A stretch of DNA of 64,000 nucleotides from Membranipora membranacea (Eukaryota; Bryozoa; Gymnolaemata; Cheilostomatida; Membraniporidae): contig OU612075.1 in the NCBI GenBank assembly GCA_914767715.1, positions 9,486,001-9,550,000 of the forward strand, in the 5' to 3' direction. A program made the translations under genes and the position numbers. Within the stretch, counting starts at the first letter, position 1; the number at the start of each line of letters is the position of its first letter. This document shows positions 12,901-26,000 of this stretch, piece after piece. The notes below the pieces were generated by a model. It saw only the letters and a list, made by a program, of their open reading frames with translations, made no database searches and had not been told where the DNA came from.

Positions 12901-15481
12901 TCGGGTTTTGTTGTTGAAAACCAGCAGTACATATGCATTTATATCAAGATAAAGATATTACCTTCCCTTTCATTATTCTATGAAATATAGTTTAGCAATT
13001 TAACTTCGACTTAACTATCTACTGAAGCTGAGTCAGACAGTCTGTAGATCAAGGCTGATCCAATTTCCTTGCATACTGGGTTGTTCCCCCTCTGCCGATA
13101 AGCCTTAACCCGCAATGAAGAAAACAGTTCAAGCTGGAGATTACTCGTTGGTCTAAACAACTAGGCCGTAAATTATCCATCAAGTGGTCAGGGCACATAC
13201 AAAATCCTTGATGCATTGGCTATTTGATGTTTGCAAGGTCCTGCAGCAGTAAGTATTAGATTATGTAAAAGATCGGTTTTTCTATTTGATAGGATATGGT
13301 CACACAGTGCCGTTGTCATATGAAGGGAAGGTGTTTGCAATCCTGTACAGCCTAATCGGAGTGCCGCTGGCGTTTATCATGTTCTCGGCTGTCGTGTCTC
13401 GACTGATGAGACCACTTGGAGCTTTACTACAACTTCTCAGAGATAAGGTAAGTAGAAACTACAATTAATCTAGTGGACTTATAAAAAAACATGACACAAA
13501 TTTATGCTGTGCTGAATTAGGTGTGGCAGTCTTGCTAATAGTGGTAGGATTTCACGGCAATCCAACGGACACAATACATCACTACAGCACAAAACAGTGG
13601 CAGCTTTTTTTTGAAACTGTAAAATTATGTGGCCGATCTGTCATTCTCGATGTCTTATTCCGTGATTGTGATAAATAAAGCTTTCTGACCATCGATGTTG
13701 TGGCTTGTGATCAAGGTTTAGGTTTCTGGAAGATGCATGGGTGGGTCAGTCTGATCACCTAATTGAGTTTTCATGGCATTTCATTATCAAAGGGAAATTT
13801 GAACATGGAATGCCGCAAATTCCCAATTATAAAGTTCTAAAACATGCTGATAGGTAAGTTGTTGGATATCCATATTATAAGTAAAGGTACCAGCACATCC
13901 ACAGTACAATCACCTTTGTTTTATGTGGTCTATGTATTTGATTGTCTCCTCAGACCTCAGTGTCACAAGCTGAATAAATATCAACAAATCGAAAATTAAG
14001 AGTTAAAATGGTGGTCCTCAGTGGTCCTCTGAATAATAAGCATCAGAAAAAATCTGAGCAGAAACTATTTTTCTTCAGACAAATTGGTTTCATACCCAGG
14101 AAAAACTCACTAACTTAACCTAACCAAGGGTCACTTTCTAAAAGTGCTTGAAACTATCTGATGTTTCATAATACTTGCATACTAGGATTCTGCTCTCTTT
14201 GATTGGCCAAAGAAGAGAAGCATTTTGAAGGAGTTATGTTGTCTTCTTACAAGAAAAAATAAACCTTGATTTCCTCAATGAAAAATTATAAATTTCATGT
14301 ATTCCTGTGCAAGACGTCTAACCTTATTCTTATCTCATTACAGACTTTCACTCCAACCACCAGGGATCTACATATCAGACTGACACACTTACTCCTGGTA
14401 GTTTCAATGCTGCTAGTATTCTTCTACTTCATACCGGCTGGAATTTTCACAGCCCTCGAGATGGACTGGAACTACACTGACAGCTTATATTACTGTTTCA
14501 TATCACTTACAACTATCGGTGAGAAGACAACTTTTGTGATCACAGGATAATATCAGACAATTGAGCAGTGCAACATTTTCCTTAGACTCCATTTTGCCAA
14601 GATACATGAACCACAGTGGTAATCTTGAACTTTAAATGGCTGTAACATTTATGGATGAGACCACATTTCCATGGTTATCGGACGTCACTCAACATATCCA
14701 ATTGTTTCTGTAATATTCCTTGATTCATTTTTGATATTTCTTGCAGGTTTGGGAGATTATATACCTGGTGAAGATTTGAATCATCCTGCATACCGTGCTC
14801 TATATAAAATAGCTGTTACATGTGAGTTTGAGTTCCACAACGGAATACGATTATATGATATGATGAAAAAATGTTTGATCGGAAAAAAATAGATGAAAAC
14901 AAAAGGCTAGTGCTGCAGGTTGATGCTTTTGAAATGTCAAAAAACTGGAAGACTTTGGCTCCTCCAGTTGCTGCAAACTAAGTTTATTGATTCCAAGCAA
15001 ATCGCCAATCTCTGAGATTTGCAGGTCATGGTTAATTTCTGCCTGCTGACCACCAGAGACAGGTGCTTCAAGAAAGTGTGTTTTGATTAAACCCAATGTT
15101 TTGATACCTGTTGTTTTTTAGAAACAGGATTGAAAATATGATGCAGAACGTTGCTCAATAGGGTTGATGTAAACCATGTTTCTCAACCCTCAGTAAATTG
15201 CAGATTTGCAAGTCATCAATGATTTTTTTGCTTTTGCAGTTTACCTCTTTCTCGGGATCATATTCATGCTCACAACTGTAGCCGTCTTGTGCAACATTCA
15301 AGAATTAAACCTGAAAAGATACTTTGTCCTGGGAGACGACGAATACCAAGAAGATGATATTGAGCAAGAACAGCTAACTCCTAAAGATGCTGAGCCGAAA
15401 ACTAAATATACAGTTGAGGGAACTTCCTCAACAGAAGCACATTCATCCTCGAGTAGTGACTTGCAAAAGCCAGACTCATGA
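9969..15481 (+). CDS. two-pore-domain potassium channel, TWIK-like
   Basis: Six coding exons join in phase: 9969-10248, 12286-12426, 13293-13447, 14344-14518, 14747-14821 and 15240-15481, giving about 355 residues, normal for K2P channels. Order: M1 (about 45-65), extracellular cap, pore loop 1 with filter TTVGYG (138-143), M2, M3 (about 205-226), pore loop 2 with TTIGLGD (248-254), M4 (about 277-297) and an acidic, Ser-rich tail. GYGHTVPLS after P1 and GLGDYIPGE after P2 match the TWIK (KCNK1/6) branch better than TREK or TASK, so a background K+ leak conductance is expected. The cap segment has no cysteine, unlike TWIK-1, whose cap cysteine links subunits. Phase-1 introns split the first filter Gly in both pore loops. 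The chosen ATG has a good context (ACAATGG); an acceptor-like TTTGCAG inside this exon makes a start near 10051 possible. Confidence 0.93.
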
Positions 15482-15606
15482 TAATAACAGAGTTAAGCAA
15501 CTTTATTATGTTATGTTTTATCCTGTTTTTAGTCTTGTTATGCTGTTTAGCTGCCGTTAGTACCTTTTTTAGAAGAAGAATCTCCTCTGTGAACTAACTA
15601 TTGTAT

Positions 15607-15705
15607 GATGATAATCATTAGGTCAATGTGTTGGCTCTGATTGGTTGGAATGAACTTGAACCCTCTTGGAACCACTCAGAGCCAACACATTTGCTAATAA
15701 TCATC
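15607..15705. repeat. imperfect inverted repeat in K2P 3' UTR
   Basis: A left arm of about 40 bases (containing TGTGTTGGCTCTGATTGGTT) is mirrored by AACCACTCAGAGCCAACACA with a loop of about 23 bases. It would fold as a hairpin in the transcript, or it is a MITE remnant. Confidence 0.75.
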
Positions 15706-15925
15706 CTGTCTACCTGTATTAGGGTTCCTCTCTGACCTAACATTGTATTGTACAGCTTTCTCTGATAGATTTGACTTTAACGTGTAGGTAAACTTCATAT
15801 TATCGTCTGTTTTATACCCATAAGATTCTGTCAAAGTGGCAAGAGTCCCTGTGACAAGAGAGTAGTCAATTATTGTCAAACAAATTTATTGTGATTTTTT
15901 CTGTTAAGAGTTGCATTCACATACA

Positions 15926-15931
15926 AATAAA
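15926..15931 (+). terminator. polyadenylation signal, K2P gene
   Basis: A canonical AATAAA lies 445 bases past the stop codon. This is a plausible 3' end, but the downstream GU-rich element was not assessed. Confidence 0.4.
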
Positions 15932-18900
15932 GGAGACAACCTCGAAACTTTGTACCAGTTTAAAACTACTATGAATATCTTCAACTAGGGGTGGGAGTTT
16001 GTCCCACTCCCTGGTTCACCACCTTCAATAACAATGGATTTGAGACTCAGCTATGAATTGACCTAGCATATTATCCACATATTTGCATTAATTAAGTCTT
16101 TCAAAATGTACCTAAAAAGTGCACACTAAGGCGCAGACAAATATCACTGTGGGCAGTACAAATTAACATTTAGTTAAGCTGTTAAAATAAAATACACACA
16201 GACTACTTTACCATCTAATTTGCTGATCAATTACAGGATAGTTTACTGGACAAACACAAGTTAAGAACACCTACAGTGCAATGTTTATTGTTTGTCAGCA
16301 GAGTGTATAGAATTATAATAATGATTTGTTGTATGTATTTCGTAATGCGTAACCTCTTCTACCTCCTCAGACCAGCCTTACTTAGCTTATTAGAAGTCAA
16401 TAAAACTTTTAAATTTAAATTTAGGATTGAAGCTATTCAAGGCAATTTACATTGCACAACTTTTATTGGTGGTGAAACTATTGAGATGTCTTGATGTATG
16501 TAGTGTGGGCTTGATGTAGTGTGGATCACTCGATGTATGTATATAGTGGCTAGGGTTTTAAACGTCATTACAGCACACTTATATCATCTGAATGAAAGTA
16601 CCAGATCTCTAGTTTTACAGTAAGTGTAAATGTAAGTAATCATACAATCACACAATCTACATATTTTTTTTCTGATTCAAGGGTAAAAAAGGGAGGTTTG
16701 CTGGATATTTATTGCACCCTATGCCTTTTTGCTTGTCCTCAACAAACTTTGATGAACATGAATTGCCGCAGACTAATATGGCAAGTCTGCCGCTTTGACA
16801 TATTTGTAGTTACCAAGCTCCCACAGCGATGCACACAGCAAAAGTTTTAGGGGAGATATGTTTCAACAGCGTATTCATTGGGATTATCCTGTTGCTGTTT
16901 TAAGTACACACATGAAACCAAAATTTGAGTTGACTCTCTGAAGTTATAAAGCTTAGGCATAGTGGTTCATCATGGTAACATGTAATTACAAAACTTTTAA
17001 CTATCATGCAGTGACCTTTTTTAAAATAGCTCAACTGGTCAAACTAAAAAAAATCCAACTGATCTAGCAGCCGTGCAATCATGTTTATCACCAGCCAACG
17101 AGGATGATCAGTATCATCGTAGCCCCTCTGGTAATAATCGCTTCCACCCCTGTCTGAGGCTGAGCCGCTGGGATCAGTGGTGATCAGGGGATCAGGTTTA
17201 TCAAACATTGCATTAATTTAATAGATGTTAGCAAACAATGGTACTGAGAGATTTGAGCACAAATCAGTTACAATAACTTTGTGCTTAGCTCGTGTTTACC
17301 AGGTTCAAATTTAAAGCATACCTGTATTGATTTGACCATAACACTTTTGGACATGATGTGTTGGTTGCTGACTTGAAAACAACCTGGCAAGTGTGCCAAT
17401 CAACTGCGAAGGATTAAATTTGGTGTCAATAGATCAGTCTGACCAATGATCTGTCGCCCACTCAGTGGCAGTCAGTCTGGAGCGGAAATCTGTTGAAGTG
17501 TCTGGTAAATAAAGAAAGTCCCCACTGTTTCCCACACTCACAGTGACAGGTTTTTTAATCTCGTTCTCAATCACATCATTTCCAGAGGAGCAGCTTGTAT
17601 GTGTTTTAGGAAATTTATTGGATACAAGAAGATGCGCTGACAGATTGGCTTACATAGATGCACAAGGTATGCTTCTATTCCCTTTCTAGAACAAATGAAA
17701 CTGGTTAACAAAACAACTTCCTTAAAATCACCATTTGTGCTACATTTAGAGTTTTCATTCTCTTTTCAAAGTTGTAGCGTACTTCGCTCTATTATTCCTG
17801 GCATAATTAAGTAATAATACTATACAAGCAATGGAGCTACAGAAATCAATGAGCAAAAACAAAGAAATCATTATTTTCAATTTCCTGATTTACGCTACTT
17901 TCATTGTTGTTATTAATCCACACATCAAGGATGGCCTGGTTTGTTAAATCGAGTGAAAGCTGATTTATGCAACAACAGCATGTACTAACAACAATCGCTA
18001 TTGTTAGCCGTTAGTAAAGACGTAACATTTCATTATTGTCATTATCACGAAGTACTGCACAGAACGTCACACACTTACCGAGGCTTGTTTGTGTTTCAGT
18101 GAATCAGTTGTCAGTCTAAGCTTGTTGTTGCTACTGATCTTGTGTATCAGCTTATATTCGCATTCAACAGTGATCTCTGAATCAAATAGGAGATAACGGC
18201 ACAGCTACGCTTGAATTCAGGTACGAGTTACGATTTCTAACTTAGATTGTCAAAAGGCAATCTAGTCTATGTGACCAGACTGTTGTCTTTGGAGTCTTTT
18301 TGACAAAACTTTACCTAAACAAACAGTCTGAGCAATCAGATTTGAGCACCATATATATGCTGACGCATTCTGATGTCATACTACCCTAGCTACCACTAGA
18401 CTTTTGGCTAGTTGAAGTGAGAGTTGATAAACAATAAAGAGGGTGAGTAAATGTTAGCTAGCTTAAAGTTGGCTATATCAAACATGTGCGAAATAGCAAA
18501 GTTTTCATCATGTGAATAGTTTACTCCTCTAGAGGAGGACACCTTTTCATCTTTGTATAATCGATCTTTTAACCTAATGGCAGTTCGCATATCACCATTA
18601 ACCATTCTGTAGGTATAAAAAACTTAAATTAAAAGTTGAATGAGTACAAGTAGACCAAAGATTGTGATCTCTACTTTCACATTTTTTGTCTCATGATATC
18701 TATCACCAAGCTGCCTTGAGAATAGCCCGATTTGATGAAGATGAAGGTTTATGGGTTGGGCCGTTTTGTCTATGGGTAGGGGCCTAGGGCTAAGTTTCAG
18801 ATAACTAATGCTTGCCTTACAAGATACACCTGTCAATTTTCTTCACTTTCGTGATGTTTACCGATTTCCTCATCTCAAACAAACCTCTACGGAAAAGTTC

Positions 18901-20044
18901 AAGAATAACCAAATCCCTCTAACTTCCTGTTAATTTCACTCGGCTGAATATCAAACAGTCAGACTTCATAAATTGATCCTCGGCGGCCGCTTCCAGAATA
19001 GAAGCTTTTGAAAAATTGATCATTGATTTTACTTTTGTCTGTACAGTAAAAATAACAAAGTTCTATGGTTTAATCACGGCCATGTCAGTTCAAAAAGGAA
19101 ATGGAACTCTTTATTGACGGTGTGTGGTTTGTTGGTAATTGCGACTGAAACTCAAACCGCAAAAACCAATAAATGGATTTTAACAAAGTTGTTTCAATTC
19201 CTAACTCAATATTAAATATTAAATCATCTCAAATATCATAGAGATAAATTATAATGAATGATGTTCTGAGATTCTTGAAGTTTTCACTCACTCTCAGGCA
19301 GCGCAGACGCTAGGATTGAATAGTAGTAGGTAAAAAAGATTCTTCTTTTCTGGTTGCTTTTGGTAAATATCGGTACGTATGTACTCAAAACAAACTTACA
19401 AAACAAACATGAATGACGCAGACGGAATTCCGTGCGCCTTCATTGTAACTTTTTTCACATAGAGACTTAAATTATTATTAGTTCGATGTGCCTATTTTGT
19501 GTTATGTATTTCATGAGGTTCACATAAAAATTAAAAGCTTCAGCCAAGAGGTTTGTAGGTTTTTGACGTCTACCGAGTGTGCCTATTTTATTTTGTGTTA
19601 TGTATTGCATGTGGTTTATTTTAAAATTTAATGCTTCAAACAAGAGATTTGTAGGTTTTTGACGTCTATGAGTATATGGTTATTTCAGGTTAAGATCAGC
19701 AATAAATAAGTGGCCTTGTTCACCGATTCTTTGCTTGCATTGACTTCATTTTGACATTTATACGCACTGCACATATTAAAATTGTATCACTGCATCACAA
19801 TCGTGTAATGCACAGAAAAGCGCTGACGCAGTAATGTTGGGGCTAATCTCGTTAAACATATATTACCTGTTATTATGTTAACATTTTGAGCCCATTAACA
19901 CTTATTCAAATATTTTTATAGATAGCCATGCATAGTTTATTTAGCTGCTTTTAAAAAGATAAAAATAATTACTCTTATCACAGATTTGACATTAACTGCG
20001 ACACTGAAGACGTCAGGTCACGATACTCGACAGCGATTATCCCG
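15932..20044. other. intergenic, no recognised gene
   Basis: No exon with coherent splice sites was seen. A tandem duplication of about 95 bp lies at about 19483-19672. Non-coding first exons of the NSUN7-like gene may lie here but could not be fixed. Confidence 0.45.
19483..19672. repeat. 95-bp tandem duplication
   Basis: Two diverged copies each run from GTGCCTATTTT through TTTGTAGGTTTTTGACGTCTA, the second directly after the first. Confidence 0.75.
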
Positions 20045-23000
20045 ATGCCGTCAGCAGTGAAATCAGTAGCAGTAGTCGTTAACAAGCAGTCAGGCAGCAG
20101 TACTGGAGGAGGCTTGGTGATATCTGAGCACTTATTACTGAACAACAGCACTACTAGTCAACCGGACCATCTGGCCTTTTCTTCAAAGGTAAGTAAATTT
20201 TGACAAGTTTTGACTTCTTTTAGCCACCATACCAAATATGAAACCGTTTCAGGGCTGAGAGCTGATGCCGAAGACTGTCCTTAAGTCAAAAGTTTAAAGT
20301 TTCATAAAGTAAGGTCAGGTCAGCTTACTTTCCTGCTGACTTTTTCTTCACCTGTTATTCGTAATAAAAAGCGAGTCTGAAACGGAAGATTTTGTCCTTG
20401 ATTATGAACTTTTCTGATTTTTTACCTCTAATGCGTAAAGTGTCAACACTTAAATTGCTGTATATTTGTACTTTAACAGTAATTTCCCAGTTCCCCAGAC
20501 TGTAACAATGCATGAGTGGCCATGAGTGTTGTGGTGTCAATTAACAACACCAAATAAATATGAATGCTTTCATGTTCAAGCTCTAGATTTGTTAGCTTTC
20601 CATAATCTTAGGAACATAGCAACCAAATTCAGTTAGGTAATATCTCTAGGCCTTCTATTATCTTAATGTGATAAGGGGTAATGTATGTTTGTGGTTATTG
20701 TAATTTGATCCGTTCAAAGCTCATCCTGAACACTGATTGCATGCTAGTCTTACAATTCATCAATTGAGTTGAGTGAACATTGAAGAAGATTCTGGCACTA
20801 TCAGGCATGTTTCCTTAATTCTTTATTTTTCAATACTTAGATAGCTTTCTGCCTGTCAATCATCCTGGCCCAATCAAATAGTCCGCTCTTTCCTAACACT
20901 TCTCAAAATTCAAATTGCCATTTTCTGGAAATTAATTTCTACGACTCATTCCTGTTGTGGGAAACTTGAGGCTATCAGAAAGAAAGATTTTTTACTTTTT
21001 TATGTGTTGCATTCAGCGGAAAAAGGGGTTTGAGGTAGTAGTCCCTAATACCCTCCCAATCTTCTCAGAGTCACTTTCATAGGAGAAGATAAGAGATCGA
21101 TGCAAATTAGAAGAGAATACTATGATATTTTGGCTGGATTAAACAGCCTTGGCTGCAAAGGTATCAATGCTGATCTATTCTTCTAATGGTTTTTCTTGCT
21201 TAGAAACTTAAGATATTTACAGGAAGGCAGTTCATATACAGCTAAAACGCAATTTATTCTGACCATTTTTTGCAATTTATTGTGCAAGTCATCACGATTT
21301 AGTACTTTTGATTCTAGAAAGAGCCTGATATAAACTCTAGAATGAGCCCCTCACATGATAGCGACAGTGGAATCGGAAATGATGCAGGGGGATTTACACC
21401 AAATCTTGAATTGCCAGCAGCCAGTCAGACTACAGAAACACAGGCTATTAGTAATCGTCCCCCATCACCAGGTTAGTGATTGTTATTCTGTCGTTGGATA
21501 ATAATTGTCTCAGGTAGGAGAAATGGAAATTTGCAAAGTAGATACGGGAAGTTGTTTCTGGAACAAACAATCAAGAATGAGCGCTATCCCACGAGGGCTC
21601 AAACCCACAATACCTATCACCAATCGCCTGGCGGTGAACGGCATGCATGTAACCTATTGTGCCACCTCACTTTAAAGGCTGCTAGACAAGGAATGGATTG
21701 AGAGTCTAATGGGTGACAGATCTGGAATTGCATGCTCAATTACATCTGTCCATCATTTTCCAGGGCTGTAGGTTTCATATTCTAGAAGTTATTTCATATA
21801 GTGTGTAAAAGAAATTTAGAGTTAGGTGGAGATAAACTCATCCTGTCTACGACCCTTTAAGTGTGATAAATAAGGCAGGTGGGACTTCCGCTAATACATT
21901 CATAGTCTCAGACTATGGTTTGTTGCCTATACAGCAAAAGAGGATGAACCCCCTGTCTGTTTGCACCGTAGTGGTACTGAGGTGTATACATAATACTCAT
22001 TCACCGCAAGAAAAACTGCTGAAAATCAGTTCTTTATTATTTCTTCCAAATTGAAGCATATCACACACTTTATCGAAGATACTCAGATGTTTATTTATAG
22101 CACTTGAACTACAGTTCATAAAGTCATTGGAGTTATCAGAACTTCCCCAAATTTGTGAATTCTCTGGCTTTTACTAGAGATCTAGCATGCTGGCGTAATA
22201 TCAGCTAGATTACATGTAGTTTCAGCCTCCCAACATATTACATAAAAACTCTGATTTAATTTTAATCACAGCCCAATTTCTACCCTTCTATTAGCTCAAG
22301 TAAGAGAAAGTTGTCAGTGAATTGCTAATAATAGGTGTTTGCATGACACTGATATTGAATTGTGAAGTTTGCTTCAGCTATCAACCTTCAGTTATACAAA
22401 CATGCCACATCAAGTAGTGAGCGCTCAAAACCGGTGACACTAGCTACACGCTGTCTTATAATTAATTTAGTTTTTACATGATAATGGTAATAAAAGTGCT
22501 AATAATAAAATTCTATTTATGTGGAGTATATAATATTTCTTCATAATACATAACCTAGCTTTGTAGTGTCAGGGGGTGAACTACTAGTGGCAGGTTTTCT
22601 CATGAATTGAAATTTTAATTAAATTGCAAGGTGTCGGATATTCCTAATGTTCATTTATTCATAATCATCAATACAGCGATGACATGACATGTTATATAAT
22701 ACCATGTTTCTATGATTTATAAGACTTTGAGGAACCTGAACAACACACTCAACTTTTCCCATAGTTTAGAACTCATTTTAATAATAAGAGCTTGGTGTTT
22801 TAATGTCCTGCTTTGAATTATTGTTACAGCTTTTTGTTTATTTATTCATTTTAATATCCTGTCAGTAATCTCACAGTAAATGAGATAGTGATTAAAAAGA
22901 AAGCATATGCTCAATGGCAGGCCCGTTGATCTAGGGGAGGCAGAGAGGCACTGCCTCCCTAAAAAGCTAAATACAGTTGCCTAAAAATGTGAATCAGCTC

Positions 23001-26000
23001 CTCTTGGATTTCCATTTGCTTATCAAATACCTTAAATTGCTCAGGGAGAAACATACTGTTGATGCTTTGGACTTGCCTCAAACTTTTGCCTCCCTCCCAT
23101 TTTTTTTAAACTACGGCCCTGAATGGTGATATAAAATAACATTAATAATGTCTGAACAATTTTTGCTACCAAGCTTGAGACAGTCTCGGATGTTTAAATC
23201 TGTTACTTTAAATGGAACATTCACTGGTTTGTTTATCGATGTTTAATAAGCAAATGTTTAATGTTTTTAATGGAGTCAGACTGCTCAAACTCAATCGTCT
23301 GCTAATCTGATTTACTTTTGCTTTATTTTATTTACTCTGAAATTTGTGTCCAATTCTCTTCTCAGCAAAAATGTGTTGATTCAAATTTCAAGGATATTAA
23401 TGCCTGGATCAGAAAACGTTTCAATGAATCAAGGCAGGATAAGTCTAGTCTAATAGACGAATCAAATGAATTGGTTTACCCTAATGATTTGATTGGATAC
23501 TATGTACTATAGGGAGGAAATCCCGAATGTAAAGCTCAGACAAAAATCATTAAACAATAGTTGTTGTCCACTAAATTATTTAAAACCTATAAGAATGCTC
23601 ACAGTCCTGATCATGAATGGTTGAATTAAATAATGTTACGGAGCATGTAAACAACAATCCCATGGTTTGCTTGGCCCAGCGGTCTCTGTTCACTCTAAGC
23701 ATAAAATGACATTCATGGGAAATGCCTTGGTACTGCTGGGTTAATCCCTGCTGAGTTTAATTAAAGCCAAGCCAAAGCTCTGCCGATGTGATATTTTATT
23801 GCGTTGAGAGGTTCAATCATTGTTTATGCAAGAACCAAAGATTTTCTGTTTAAATTTTACCTGCAAATAGATTATTTTATAACATGAATTATATTTTTTC
23901 AATATGCACAGATTGTTCTGTCTCCTCTGTATGGTTAGAAATAAGTTGTTTGATGAGCTCATGGTTAACAAAGTGCATGGCACATGACTATCAAAAAAGA
24001 AAAAAAAAGAATCGATGCTGCTGGCGCCTCTGGTTCTGCTGGCCTAGGTAGAAACGACATGACCATGGCAATTAGCAATGTGTGCACACCCTGACATCTC
24101 AAGGAAATTGGTTTTTAATAAAAAAACAAACCCATAATATCATATTTCCATGACATTAAATTGATTACAGGAAGGCCCAACACACACGGATACTGCGGGT
24201 CGACTTAGCAGAAAATAATAATATATACAGTTGTATATGTATATACAGTTGAGAACCAATAGTCTCCATCCTTTTTCAAGCAGGCAATGGGTTAAGTCAA
24301 CAGGATGGTATTTTGACATCATGCTGCCATTGCCAGCCCAGTCTACTGTTAGCCACATTGTTGATTTTTTTGTCTGTCAGGTGGCCATCATTGACTTCCG
24401 ACCCCTATTGCTGCTTGCTTTTACATAAATGCTGTTCAATGTCAAATATGTTATAATTAAAAACTATCACCCCATTTCTTTATTACAGTCAAACCATCTT
24501 CTACCCCAAAGCCACGCCGATCTTCTACCATCTACTCTAAATACGATCAGACAATCTACCTACAGGCCAGTAAAATCTTCGCTTCTCTGGAGCACGAGCC
24601 GAGGGATGATGGCTCGTTCGAGGCGGCGCAGAAACGCAAACTGTTTCAGAGTAAACAGAGATTTAGACCACACATCAAGTACCAGTCGGAGAGTGATAGA
24701 GTTCTCACATATGGACTAGCTTATACTACACTGAAATGTGAGTCGTCTCCTCCTAAACTTCTTAATAGGGAGTAAATATTGGCTAGAGTTTATTTTAGCT
24801 AGATTTGGAACTACTTAATTGCAGCTAGCACCTGTTTTATTTAGTGAAGAAGGAAGCCTATAACAAATAAGGAGCACAAGTAATTATTAGCTAGCAATAT
24901 ATAATTGATCCCTACTTCAAGCAAAACTTGTCCTTGCGCAAATACTTAAATGTTTGAAATCAATCATGTCCCAGGCTGTAGTAGGTCAGTCATGTGAAAA
25001 TATTGAAACTGAAAAAGATATATCCGTTAGTTCAATAATAAAAAATGAGTGACAAAGTTGTTTTTGAAATCAAACTGGCTCAAATCTGTCGGTTCAGGTT
25101 GGTTGAATTGAATTAATTATCAGGAAATTATAATGAATTCCCTTTCATATTATGCTGTCATAGAGAAAATTGCCAAATTCTGATAGTCTGAGAAATTTGA
25201 GAAGTATAAAATTTATTTATAAAGTTTTCTCAATCAGAAGGTGGATACTTGATACTTCTTCTATTACAGAGCCAAGTAAACTGAAACAAATAAGGACAAT
25301 GCGAATTGTCTACTCTTGAAAAGAGAGGACATAACCCTCTTAAAATGCTCTATCTTTTATTTTTGAAAGTACAAAAGGGATCTTCCTGTGTCAACCATTG
25401 ACCAATAGAGCACAGCTCTCATGCAAATTTTTAGGACTTTGACGAGCAAATTTCTACTTAGTGAGCGCAAGCTTTTATATAAATATTTATATGAATCACA
25501 ATGCGTTTCAATACTTCTGGTTTTCAGATCAGTTTATACTAGAGGACCTACTGGAGGATATAGCCTTCTTCGCTAAGTACCCAGAGTTCTCAGCCGACTA
25601 CGCTCTGGTATATGTGATATTCAGTGATTACATGAGAAGGAAGTTTGTATCTAGAGAATTACACCCAGGGGAGAGAACTTACCCTGAGGTGACTGAGGTC
25701 GAGGAATGCATCGTTGAGTGTAAGGTGAGAGATAGTCTCATAATTATGCAAATATACTATCTATATTGTAACTTATCTTCACTCTCAAGCTTTTTTCCTT
25801 ATCCACTTTTTTCGGAACTATTCTGAAAACATTCCGCTACTGGAATGAAATACACTGCCAACAAATGTGTTAAAAAAAAAGAAAATAGTTTGCTTGCATT
25901 CTGAGTTGCTTCCCCTCCTGCGGCGTGACGAGTGGAGGGAGAGTAACCCCGAATGCAGACAAATGGTTGAGACATGGTTATACCAAGGTTATACTGAAGG

